In this document: positions 11,375 to 17,093 of the stretch, piece by piece
How positions within the stretch are numbered: the stretch's first letter is position 1
How the letters are laid out: each line of letters begins with the position of its first letter
DNA from: Magnetospirillum sp. 15-1
GTDB lineage: Bacteria; Pseudomonadota; Alphaproteobacteria; Rhodospirillales; Magnetospirillaceae
DNA length: 64,000 nucleotides
Direction of reading: 5' to 3'
Assembly (NCBI RefSeq): GCF_900184795.1
Contig: NZ_FXXN01000026.1
Coordinates: 248,001 to 312,000 of the forward strand
Program-made: the position numbers and the translations under genes
Notes under the pieces: generated by a model
Told to the model about the DNA's origin: nothing
The model's database searches: none
Seen by the model: the letters and a program-made list of their open reading frames with translations, nothing else

Positions 11375-11671
11375 ATGTTGCGGATCACCGTTCGCTTCGG
11401 CCAAGCCTCCAGATCGGTAATGACGGCGATCGCCCTCGCCCAACTGGGCTTTTCCAGGGGATGGCGGGGGCAGTGTCTGGAGTGGGTGGCAACTATCGAT
11501 GAGGCCGCCGCCCCCGGCCTTTTCGTGGATGTCTCCAACGTCCTGGCGACGGCCCATCCGGTCACATCGCTTGACGTGGAGCATTCTCGGGACGACGCCA
11601 TCGTGGTCGAGATCGCCGACTGCCGCCGGATGATCTTCCAGCAAATCCGATTGCCGGTCCAACCGTCGTAG
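11375..11671 (+). CDS. hypothetical small protein
   Basis: 98 aa from ATG 11375, which has a strong GGAGGAGG ribosome site 6 nt upstream; an earlier GTG at 11351 is less likely. It starts 27 nt after the methyltransferase stop and is probably co-transcribed. The protein (MLRITVRFGQASRSV...) has alternating strand and helix character and no motif I recognise. Its stop directly abuts the stop of the convergent gene. The good ribosome site is the main support. Confidence 0.5.
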   Translation: MLRITVRFGQASRSVMTAIALAQLGFSRGWRGQCLEWVATIDEAAAPGLFVDVSNVLATAHPVTSLDVEHSRDDAIVVEIADCRRMIFQQIRLPVQPS

Positions 11672-11998
11672 TTATTTCCCCCTCGGGGGCCGGTTGCAGC
11701 AACCATGCGACGGCGCTTCGGCATTGTTCAGCCGGTTCTCATCGGTGAACCGCATCCAACTCCGCCGGACTTTCTCGAAGATGCCTCCGGCGGGCCGCCC
11801 CCCGGCTTCCGCTATTGCTTTCTCGATATCGTCGAGACGCAAGCGACGAAGGTCATAGCGGATTATCAGCCGTGCTCCTCTGGATTCGGCGTCAATATCG
11901 GCGCCGCCCCCGAGGGCAGCCAGAGCCGCCGTTGCGGCTTCGACGCCAATACCGTTGAACGAGAGGGAGCGGGTGACGATGAGCGGTGTGCGTGTCAT
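11672..11998 (-). CDS. small HMA-like protein without CxxC
   Basis: 108 aa from ATG 11998, preceded by GGAG. The pattern beta-alpha-beta-beta-alpha-beta (TRSLSFNGIGVEAATAALAAL, then RGARLIIRYDLRRLRLDDIEKAIAEAGG) resembles the ferredoxin-like heavy-metal-associated domain, including the typical YD-x3-L-x3-DIEKAIxEAG ending. The metal-binding CxxC of HMA domains is absent (the position reads LSFNGIG). A C-terminal extension holds an SHGCCNRPP tail with a Cys pair. It is the last gene of the flgB operon, 32 nt after the previous stop. A role in metal binding is a weak inference. Confidence 0.55.
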   Translation of the reverse strand: MTRTPLIVTRSLSFNGIGVEAATAALAALGGGADIDAESRGARLIIRYDLRRLRLDDIEKAIAEAGGRPAGGIFEKVRRSWMRFTDENRLNNAEAPSHGCCNRPPRGK

Positions 11999-12030
11999 GG
12001 CGGCAACTCCGTGCTGGAGGGGCCCGGGCT

Positions 12031-12402
12031 CTACTTCTGGACTCCATGGCTTTCCGGATGCGGCAGGGCGGCAAGGTCGAAATGCCGCCGGACCAGATTC
12101 AGTTCGTTGAGGCCCTCGTGCGTTTTTCCTTCCCGGCATAGCCTTGCCGCCCGGTGCAACTCCTGCCGAATTGAATCAATCTCGGAGACCGGATACCACT
12201 TCCCGTTATCGAGTTTGACTGGGGGCTGTCCGGGCCGACCGATTGCTCCCATGGGGGCGCCCCGCAGGTTGGCGCCGAGTTCATCGAGTTGGGTCTGGCA
12301 GGCTTCGGCCTCGGTAACCTCGCCGGCATGTACCGTTCCCAGGGAGAGCGGCGGCGCCAGCAAGGCGATCACCAGGGCAGGAATGAGTCGTGATGCCGTC
12401 AT
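12031..12402 (-). CDS. small secreted protein, ExLCxxG family
   Basis: A 123-aa protein with a signal peptide (residues 1-26, ending VHA). The mature part has Cys at EACQTQLDEL and the helix HRAARLCREGKTHEGLNELNLVRRHFDL, which matches the family motif seen at 7375-7641 and 13781-14119. It ends in a His-containing tail (PHPESHG). It follows flgC by 21 nt and is read in the same operon. A periplasmic metal-related role is inferred from the family's repeated placement beside metal genes; no named domain applies. Confidence 0.7.
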   Translation of the reverse strand: MTASRLIPALVIALLAPPLSLGTVHAGEVTEAEACQTQLDELGANLRGAPMGAIGRPGQPPVKLDNGKWYPVSEIDSIRQELHRAARLCREGKTHEGLNELNLVRRHFDLAALPHPESHGVQK

Positions 12403-12423
12403 GTCAACCTCCTCTGGCCGGGC

Positions 12424-12834
12424 CTATTTGAGCAGGTCCATCGTCCGGTCCATCATCGTCCGGGAGGTCTGGATCACCTGGAGATTGGCCTCGTAGCTGC
12501 GCTGGGCCTCGCGCATGTCCATCATCTCGATCAGCGGGTTGACGTTGGGGGCCAGCACATAGCCGTCGCGGTCGGCGGCCGGGTGCTTGGGATCATAGCG
12601 CCGCTGGAATTCGGCGTTATCGGGGCGGACCTTGTCCACCTTGACCAGTTTGGTTCCCATCTCGCGGTCGAGTTCGTTCTTGAAGGTTACCGTCTTGCGC
12701 TGGTAGGGCAGCCCCTCGGGAGTCTGGGCCAGGGAATCTGCGTTGGCGAGGTTCTCGGAAATCACCCGCAGCCGCTGCGACTGTACCTTCAGGCCGGATT
12801 TAGCGATCTTCGAACTGTTCATCAAGGGGTCCAT
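12424..12834 (-). CDS. flgC: flagellar basal-body rod protein FlgC
   Basis: A 136-aa proximal rod protein. ATG 12834 was chosen because GAGGAGG lies 6 nt upstream; an ATG two codons earlier overlaps that ribosome site. The N-terminal rod motif (SGLKVQSQRLRVISENLANADS) and the C-terminal helix (MMDMREAQRSYEANLQVIQTSRTMMDRTMDLLK) are complete and typical. FlgC polymerises with FlgB, FlgF and FlgG in the periplasmic rod. It follows flgB by 11 nt. Unlike normal flagellar clusters, no fliE or other flagellar gene follows; the next genes encode a secreted ExLCxxG protein and an HMA-like protein. Confidence 0.92.
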   Translation of the reverse strand: MDPLMNSSKIAKSGLKVQSQRLRVISENLANADSLAQTPEGLPYQRKTVTFKNELDREMGTKLVKVDKVRPDNAEFQRRYDPKHPAADRDGYVLAPNVNPLIEMMDMREAQRSYEANLQVIQTSRTMMDRTMDLLK

Positions 12835-12845
12835 GACCATCCTCC

Positions 12846-13244
12846 TCAAACGCCGGTGCGACCGAGCGCAAGGCGCATCATCTTCAGGTTCTTCTGGTAG
12901 ATGTCGGCGGCCATGTTGTGGGCGCCCTTGGTGTCGCTGATCTTCGCCATCTGCTCCTCCAGCACCACACCGTTGCCGTTCGGGGTGCTCTCGAAAGGCT
13001 TGCGCGTGGTTTCTACGGCAAGGGGATTACTGGCTGGACCGGCGATATGCTGGGAATGGGTGGTGGCGAGCGGCGGTGCCTGAACCTCGGCCAGCATTTC
13101 CTTGAAGTCAAATTTCCTGACGTCCCTTGGCAGATAGCGTGGGGTGTTGGCGTTGGCCACATTCCCGGCCAGCACCTCTTGTCGTTGGGCGGCCCAGTCC
13201 ATGCGCGCCCGCGCCATCTTGAAGATCGTGAGCTGGTCGAGCAT
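12846..13244 (-). CDS. flgB: flagellar basal-body rod protein FlgB
   Basis: A 132-aa proximal rod protein with the typical N-terminus (KMARARMDWAAQRQEVLAGNVANANTPRYLPRD) and C-terminal rod helix (AHNMAADIYQKNLKMMRLALG). FlgB forms the cell-proximal rod with FlgC. The start at ATG 13244 is preceded by GGAGGG and by AAGGA. A 14-codon leader frame ends 4 nt upstream, and a tandem TTTACA-type site lies 115 nt upstream, so this flgBC pair appears to answer to the local two-component system instead of to flagellar control. Whether it is the only flgBC of the genome cannot be seen. Confidence 0.9.
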   Translation of the reverse strand: MLDQLTIFKMARARMDWAAQRQEVLAGNVANANTPRYLPRDVRKFDFKEMLAEVQAPPLATTHSQHIAGPASNPLAVETTRKPFESTPNGNGVVLEEQMAKISDTKGAHNMAADIYQKNLKMMRLALGRTGV

Positions 13245-13248
13245 GTCC

Positions 13249-13293
13249 TTAGCCCTCCAAGCCCTTCGACGATTCAGTGCCGGTCGTTTCCAT
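13249..13293 (-). CDS. possible 14-aa leader peptide upstream of flgB
   Basis: A short frame METTGTESSKGLEG starts at ATG 13293 behind GGGAGGGAGG and ends TAA 4 nt before the flgB ATG. An inverted repeat (ATGGTGGC at 13292-13299 with GCCACCAT at 13315-13322) brackets its start and ribosome site. This could be translational coupling or a leader control, or chance. Confidence 0.25.
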   Translation of the reverse strand: METTGTESSKGLEG

Positions 13294-13336
13294 GGTGGCC
13301 TCCCTCCCTGGGGTGCCACCATCACAGCATCGCCAT

Positions 13337-13375
13337 GTAAATGGCTGATGTCGGCGATTGTAAACTTTTGTAAAC
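13337..13375 (-). promoter_or_regulatory. flgB promoter with tandem TTTACA repeat
   Basis: GTAAACTTTTGTAAAC (13360-13375) gives, leftward, two TTTAC(A) half-sites 10 bp apart. The proximal TTTACA resembles a -35 box. GCCATTTAC lies exactly 13 nt further (13337-13345), and the same element sits at the same distance in the 14604 promoter. This suggests a conserved activator site overlapping the -35 region. Confidence 0.65.
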
Positions 13376-13490
13376 ATCCGCCTGAGGAGGAAGACGATGG
13401 TGGGTTCAGTCGGGGGAAAGCCCCGCCACCATCGCCCCCATCGGGCCGTCGAGGGTGTGCGCAGCCCGATATTCCCTCTTTTATCCCGCC

Positions 13491-13619
13491 CTAATGCGAA
13501 TGACCGGTACCGCCGTAGGATGGGGAGCGCTCGGAATCGGCGTTGCGGTAGCGCCCCGTGGGCTCACAGGCGGCAAGCGCCAGTACTGCGACGATCAGGA
13601 TGGTGAGCTTCTTGGACAT
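13491..13619 (-). CDS. small lipoprotein
   Basis: A 42-aa precursor from ATG 13619 with a hydrophobic signal and lipobox LAAC (Cys19): MSKKLTILIVAVLALAACEP. The mature part is only about 24 residues, Ser/Arg/Tyr-rich, ending GGTGHSH. It lies downstream of the secreted ExLCxxG gene in the same direction, after a stem-loop. No family recognised; tiny His-tailed lipoproteins could scavenge metal at the membrane, but that is a guess. Confidence 0.55.
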   Translation of the reverse strand: MSKKLTILIVAVLALAACEPTGRYRNADSERSPSYGGTGHSH

Positions 13620-13742
13620 TAGGCGCTTTCTGGGGTCAGTGTTGCGGAGTGTGGAGAGGCGATGATGGCTCGGCGAGGGGGGAGCGCCGACCATCATCGC
13701 TCGCCCGCAAAAACGGTCGGCGCCGATGACCGTTCTCGCCCC

Positions 13743-13773
13743 GAAGCGGCGTCGGGGGTGATGACGCCGCTTC
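13743..13773 (-). terminator. stem-loop after the 13781-14119 gene
   Basis: A perfect 11-bp inverted repeat, GAAGCGGCGTC (13743-13753) and GACGCCGCTTC (13763-13773), lies 7 nt past the stop codon. No run of T follows, so it may act as a pause or RNA-stability element instead of a classical intrinsic terminator. Confidence 0.55.
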
Positions 13774-13780
13774 ACTGGAC

Positions 13781-14119
13781 TTACTTCGGCTGGTAATTGT
13801 GCTCGGTCGGATGGGTGATCTCGGGGAGCTTCAGCCAGGCACGGACCACATCGAGCCGCAGCATCGCCTCGTGGTCATTGCCGCCCTTGCACAGCGACTC
13901 GGCCTGACGCATCTGCCCGTTCATATAGGTTTCGGACATGGCGTTGTGGTCGTGATCGGCTCGGGTCTTCTTTTCGGCCAGCTTGCTGTAGGGATGCGGC
14001 ACGGCCTTCCAGGCGGCCTGCATTTCCGCAACTTGGCCTTCGCAAGCCGGGGCGGCGGAAGCGGACGTCGCGGCGATGGCCATCAGGGTAACGGCGGCAA
14101 CGGCGAACAGGGTCTTCAT
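13781..14119 (-). CDS. small secreted protein, ExLCxxG family
   Basis: A 112-aa protein from ATG 14119 (ribosome site GAAGGAG). Residues 1-22 are a signal peptide ending ASA. The mature helical part has Cys in APACEGQVAEM, a His/Asp cluster (RADHDHNAMSE), and the family core QAESLCKGGNDHEAMLRLDVVRAWL, then PEITHPTEHNYQPK. It is the best-formed member of the local family and the richest in possible metal ligands. It has its own TTTACA-type site 83 nt upstream and a stem-loop downstream, so it is an independent unit of the proposed regulon. Function unknown; periplasmic copper binding is inferred. Confidence 0.75.
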   Translation of the reverse strand: MKTLFAVAAVTLMAIAATSASAAPACEGQVAEMQAAWKAVPHPYSKLAEKKTRADHDHNAMSETYMNGQMRQAESLCKGGNDHEAMLRLDVVRAWLKLPEITHPTEHNYQPK

Positions 14120-14201
14120 GGTCAATCTCCTTCTCGATTTCCGTCGCGTCCTGCGACTGCCCCATTGGAACAGGGCTTCGGACATCGTCAACGACCTGAA
14201 T

Positions 14202-14218
14202 TGTAAAGTTTTGTAAGT
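14202..14218 (-). promoter_or_regulatory. tandem TTTACA-type repeat
   Basis: TGTAAAGTTTTGTAAGT: GTAAA and GTAAG half-sites 10 bp apart, oriented leftward, 83 nt before ATG 14119. No GCCATTTAC element is found at the distance seen in the 13337 and 14685 promoters. Confidence 0.55.
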
Positions 14219-14229
14219 TCCGATCGAGA

Positions 14230-14261
14230 GATGGGGCCGGCCCGTGAAGTCCGGCCCCATC
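14230..14261 (-). terminator. stem-loop after the 14284-14604 gene
   Basis: A perfect 11-bp inverted repeat, GATGGGGCCGG (14230-14240) and CCGGCCCCATC (14251-14261), begins 22 nt past the stop of the His/Met-rich protein and just before the next promoter. There is no T tract. Confidence 0.6.
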
Positions 14262-14283
14262 CATTACCGGATAATCGCGGTCC

Positions 14284-14604
14284 CTACTTCTTGGCGGGCG
14301 GCGTGACGGGCATCTGGTGATCCCCGCCCGACGGAAGGGTATGGGGATCCAGCGGGACGTTCTTGGCATCGTGGGCCGGCTTCGTCTGCGGCCCCATCTG
14401 ATGCTCTGGACCCGTCATGATCTGGGAATGGGTATCGACCGGGATATTCTTGGCGCCATAGGCCGGCTTGGTGTCGTTGTTCATCTGGTGGTCACCACCC
14501 GACGGAAAGGTGTGAGGGTCCAGCGGTTCCGACTTGGTCTGGGCGAAGGCCGGCGCGACCGCGATGGCGGCGAGGACGGCGGCGGCGATCATGAGCTTCT
14601 TCAT
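14284..14604 (-). CDS. secreted His/Met-rich repeat protein
   Basis: A 106-aa protein from ATG 14604 with a signal peptide (residues 1-21, ending AFA). The mature 85 residues are three imperfect repeats with the pattern TKPAxxAKN[IV]P[VL]DxHx...GG[DE]HQM; the segment LDPHT[FL]PSGGDHQM occurs at both ends and a variant (DTHSQIMTGPEHQMG) in the middle. Each unit offers two His and one Met, a set suited to Cu(I)/Cu(II) binding. No Cys is present. It has its own promoter with a TTTACA-type repeat and is flanked downstream by a stem-loop. A periplasmic copper buffer is the likely role (inference); no named domain is known to me. Confidence 0.7.
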   Translation of the reverse strand: MKKLMIAAAVLAAIAVAPAFAQTKSEPLDPHTFPSGGDHQMNNDTKPAYGAKNIPVDTHSQIMTGPEHQMGPQTKPAHDAKNVPLDPHTLPSGGDHQMPVTPPAKK

Positions 14605-14684
14605 TTTAGTCTCCTCGGTGGGCGGGGCGTTGCCCCCCTGTGGGGCCCCTGCTTCCCGCGACACACCTATTGGACCACCTGTAC

Positions 14685-14723
14685 GTAAATGGCAGACGAC
14701 AGCGCGTGTAAAGATTTGTAAAG
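14685..14723 (-). promoter_or_regulatory. promoter with tandem TTTACA repeat for the His/Met-rich gene
   Basis: TGTAAAGATTTGTAAAG (14707-14723) gives two leftward TTTACA half-sites 10 bp apart. GCCATTTAC (14685-14693) follows after exactly 13 nt, as in the flgB promoter. The site is 103 nt before ATG 14604. Confidence 0.65.
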
Positions 14724-14735
14724 CCAGCCTGAGGA

Positions 14736-15194
14736 TCAATATATCCCGAAAACCCTGATCCCACCGGGGCCGAAAGCCTTGACGACATTGTCCTCCTTCG
14801 GGCCGTCCATTCCCGGGGAACCTGACGGCATGCCCGGCGAGGCAATCCCTGTGAAGCTGGGACGCTTGGTCAGCAACTTGTCGATGGCCTCCACCGGCAC
14901 ATGACCCTCCACCACATAGCCATCGATCTTGGCGGTGTGGCAGGAATGCAGGCTGTCGGGCACCTGAAGGCGCCGTTTCAGGTCTTCCATGTTGTCGACG
15001 TCGATGACCGTGACCTTGTAGCCATTGCGCTGAAGGTAGGTCGCCCAGCCCTTGCAGCAGCCACATTGCGGATTCTTGTAAACGACGGCCTCGCGTGCCG
15101 CGACGGGTGACGGCTGGAACGCGACAAAGGTGGCGGCAGCGCCCAGAGCGACAGCACCGGCGAGAATGAGACGTCGAGGGATCATGGGTTTCAT
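14736..15194 (-). CDS. DUF411 metal-binding protein
   Basis: A 152-aa exported protein. Residues 1-33 are a signal region, perhaps Tat-like (RR at residues 7-8, then a hydrophobic stretch). The DUF411 domain follows: EAVVYKNPQCGCCKGWATYL with a C-x-CC cluster in a thioredoxin-like position, then SLHSCHTAKIDGYVVEGHVP with another Cys-His pair. DUF411 proteins occur in copper and silver resistance loci and are thought to bind metal in the periplasm. The C-terminus has a Met/Gly/Pro stretch (ASPGMPSGSPGMDGP). It is the last gene of the long cus operon, 10 nt after the HD-GYP gene. Start ATG 15194; a second ATG is three codons in. Confidence 0.85.
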   Translation of the reverse strand: MKPMIPRRLILAGAVALGAAATFVAFQPSPVAAREAVVYKNPQCGCCKGWATYLQRNGYKVTVIDVDNMEDLKRRLQVPDSLHSCHTAKIDGYVVEGHVPVEAIDKLLTKRPSFTGIASPGMPSGSPGMDGPKEDNVVKAFGPGGIRVFGIY

Positions 15195-15204
15195 CCTGTC
15201 TGGT

Positions 15205-16428
15205 TCATCCGAAATAGCGTTTCAGTTCGACCGCCAGTTCCCTGCGTATATCCCGGTCGGTGCCGTTGCCGTAATGGGCGTAAAGCTCATTGGCACGGTC
15301 GAGAAAGCGATCCAGCAGTTGCGGATCGAAATGCCGCCCGCGCTGCTCCGCCAGAAGGTTGCTGGCCAATTCAAGGGGAAAGGCCAGCTTGTAGGGCCGT
15401 ATCGAGGTCAGGGCGTCGAAGACGTCGGCAATGGCGAAGATCCGGGCCAGCAACGGGATGTTCTCCCCTGTCAGGCCCTGCGGATAGCCACTTCCATCGA
15501 ATTTCTCGTGATGGCCGCCGATGATCTCGACGGCCGGAGCGAGCCAACGGGACTGGGCGACAATATCGACGCCATGGCGAACATGACTTTTCATCACCTC
15601 GAATTCGTCGGGACTCAGCGAGCCGGGCTTGAGCAGGATGTGGTCGGGAATGGCGATCTTGCCGACATCGTGCAGGAAGGCGCCGCGGATCAGGTGGCGA
15701 ATCCGCTCGGCCCCCAGCCCCATGCTTTCAGCCAGGCGGATGGCATAAAGGGTGACCCGGTAGTTATGGGCGTCGGTGTCACTGTCGCGCTTGGCGATGG
15801 CACTGCCCAGGGTGACCAGCGCATCGAGATTGGCCTCGATGGCATCGCGGGCATGGTGCAGCACCTGTCGTTCGAGCCCGAGGATGAGCGGGATGAGGAT
15901 CAGGGTCGAGGTGACGACGATGAGGAAAACACCCGCCACGGACCACACGACCTGCCGGAACAACTCACGGGCCAGGGGCTCCTCGACGCGGTAAAGGCCG
16001 GTGAACCGGCCGACGGTATCGGCAAGGGGAAACGACAGCAGCATGTAGGTTCGGCCGCCATCGGTGAAGTTGAGGTGGCTATGCTCGACATCCGCCGTGG
16101 ACAGCAGGGTGTCGAGCCGCTGCCGGGCGGACGTGGGCATATCGCCTTGCCGGATTTCCTGGGTGGGACTTCCATCGCCCGCATCGACCCGGAGGTAAAG
16201 GAAGCCGCCGGTCGCCAGGGTGGGCGCTCCGGTCGCGCCTTGGCTCCCGCGCAGGGCGTGGATGAGGTGAAGGGCCTGATCACGGGCCAACCGCTCGACC
16301 AAGCTGTCGAGCCGCTCCATCTCCACCATGTAGGTGATCCCGCCGCCAAGAATGGCCAGGACGATGCCGCCCAGCCCGATCAGGCCGACGATCTTGCGCC
16401 TCAATCCTCGCAGCCGGCCGGTCGTCAT
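15205..16428 (-). CDS. HD-GYP domain protein, probable c-di-GMP phosphodiesterase
   Basis: A 407-aa membrane protein. An N-terminal membrane helix (residues about 12-34), a periplasmic region of about 140 residues, a second helix (VVWSVAGVFLIVVTSTLILIP), then a cytoplasmic HD-GYP domain. The catalytic signatures are complete: FLHDVGKIAIPD (HD pair), a later SHVRHG His, GGHHEKFDGSGYPQGL (HHE and the GYP loop) and IFAIADVFDALTS. HD-GYP enzymes hydrolyse cyclic di-GMP. It is inside the copper efflux operon, 32 nt after the cytochrome gene and 10 nt before the DUF411 gene, with a GAGG ribosome site. This suggests that the periplasmic part senses metal or redox state and changes motility or biofilm, which would fit the flgBC link (inference). 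Confidence 0.88.
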   Translation of the reverse strand: MTTGRLRGLRRKIVGLIGLGGIVLAILGGGITYMVEMERLDSLVERLARDQALHLIHALRGSQGATGAPTLATGGFLYLRVDAGDGSPTQEIRQGDMPTSARQRLDTLLSTADVEHSHLNFTDGGRTYMLLSFPLADTVGRFTGLYRVEEPLARELFRQVVWSVAGVFLIVVTSTLILIPLILGLERQVLHHARDAIEANLDALVTLGSAIAKRDSDTDAHNYRVTLYAIRLAESMGLGAERIRHLIRGAFLHDVGKIAIPDHILLKPGSLSPDEFEVMKSHVRHGVDIVAQSRWLAPAVEIIGGHHEKFDGSGYPQGLTGENIPLLARIFAIADVFDALTSIRPYKLAFPLELASNLLAEQRGRHFDPQLLDRFLDRANELYAHYGNGTDRDIRRELAVELKRYFG

Positions 16429-16460
16429 GTTGTCCTCGTCAGCTTCACCCGTTTGCGTCG

Positions 16461-17093
16461 TCAGTGATGGCCATGGGAGTGGGAATGACCATCATGCTTG
16501 TGTGTCGGCGCGGCTGCTTCCGCCACCGGTATGGCGGCGGGGGTAGGCATCGCCCCCGTGTCATGCTGGTGATGGCCGGCGGCTTGATCGATCTCAGCCG
16601 TAAGTCTGACGTACTCCGCCTCCGTCATCTTGGGCAGTTGCAGCATGAGGGCGACCACCGGCCACAATTCCTCATCACCGTGATCGGCCCAGGCGGGCAT
16701 ACCCGACATCTTGATGCCGTTCTTGACGATCCAGAACAGTTCGGCCGGGCCACGATGCTCCGCCGCATGGCGAAGATCGGGGGGCGCGGGGTACATTCCG
16801 CGGGCGATGACGTCCGGCTCGATGCCGGGAGCGCCGTGGCAGACGGCGCAATGGGCACGGTAGTGCTCGACACCCGCCATGATGCTGACCCGATCCTCCA
16901 GCCCGGCCGGCACGGCAATGCCAGCGGCGGCGTTGCGGATGGAATGGTCCCGGATCGTCTCGATCGCCCAGGTGGTCGCCGGCCAATGCCGGGTTCGGGC
17001 CGATACGTCGAAGGTCGAGAGGGCAATAGCGGCGGCCCCGCCGATGGCGGTGAACAGGCCCGCCGCGATAAAAGTGATGGAGCGCCTATTCAT
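16461..17093 (-). CDS. periplasmic c-type cytochrome with His-rich tail
   Basis: A 210-aa protein with an N-terminal membrane anchor or signal (residues 7-27) and a single haem-binding CAVCH; the distal Met is likely in KMSGMPAW. The C-terminus is a metal-binding tail (THKHDGHSHSHGHH) with many His, plus HHQHDTG earlier. Monohaem cytochromes with such tails occur in copper resistance operons, perhaps to oxidise Cu(I) or carry electrons. Its start overlaps the cusA stop by 8 nt, so it is co-translated with the pump. The electron partner is not visible. Confidence 0.82.
   Translation of the reverse strand: MNRRSITFIAAGLFTAIGGAAAIALSTFDVSARTRHWPATTWAIETIRDHSIRNAAAGIAVPAGLEDRVSIMAGVEHYRAHCAVCHGAPGIEPDVIARGMYPAPPDLRHAAEHRGPAELFWIVKNGIKMSGMPAWADHGDEELWPVVALMLQLPKMTEAEYVRLTAEIDQAAGHHQHDTGAMPTPAAIPVAEAAAPTHKHDGHSHSHGHH

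Noticed and set aside
10814..11662. Minus-strand frame opposite the methyltransferase
   Set aside because: No ribosome site or domain; the + strand has a clear methyltransferase.
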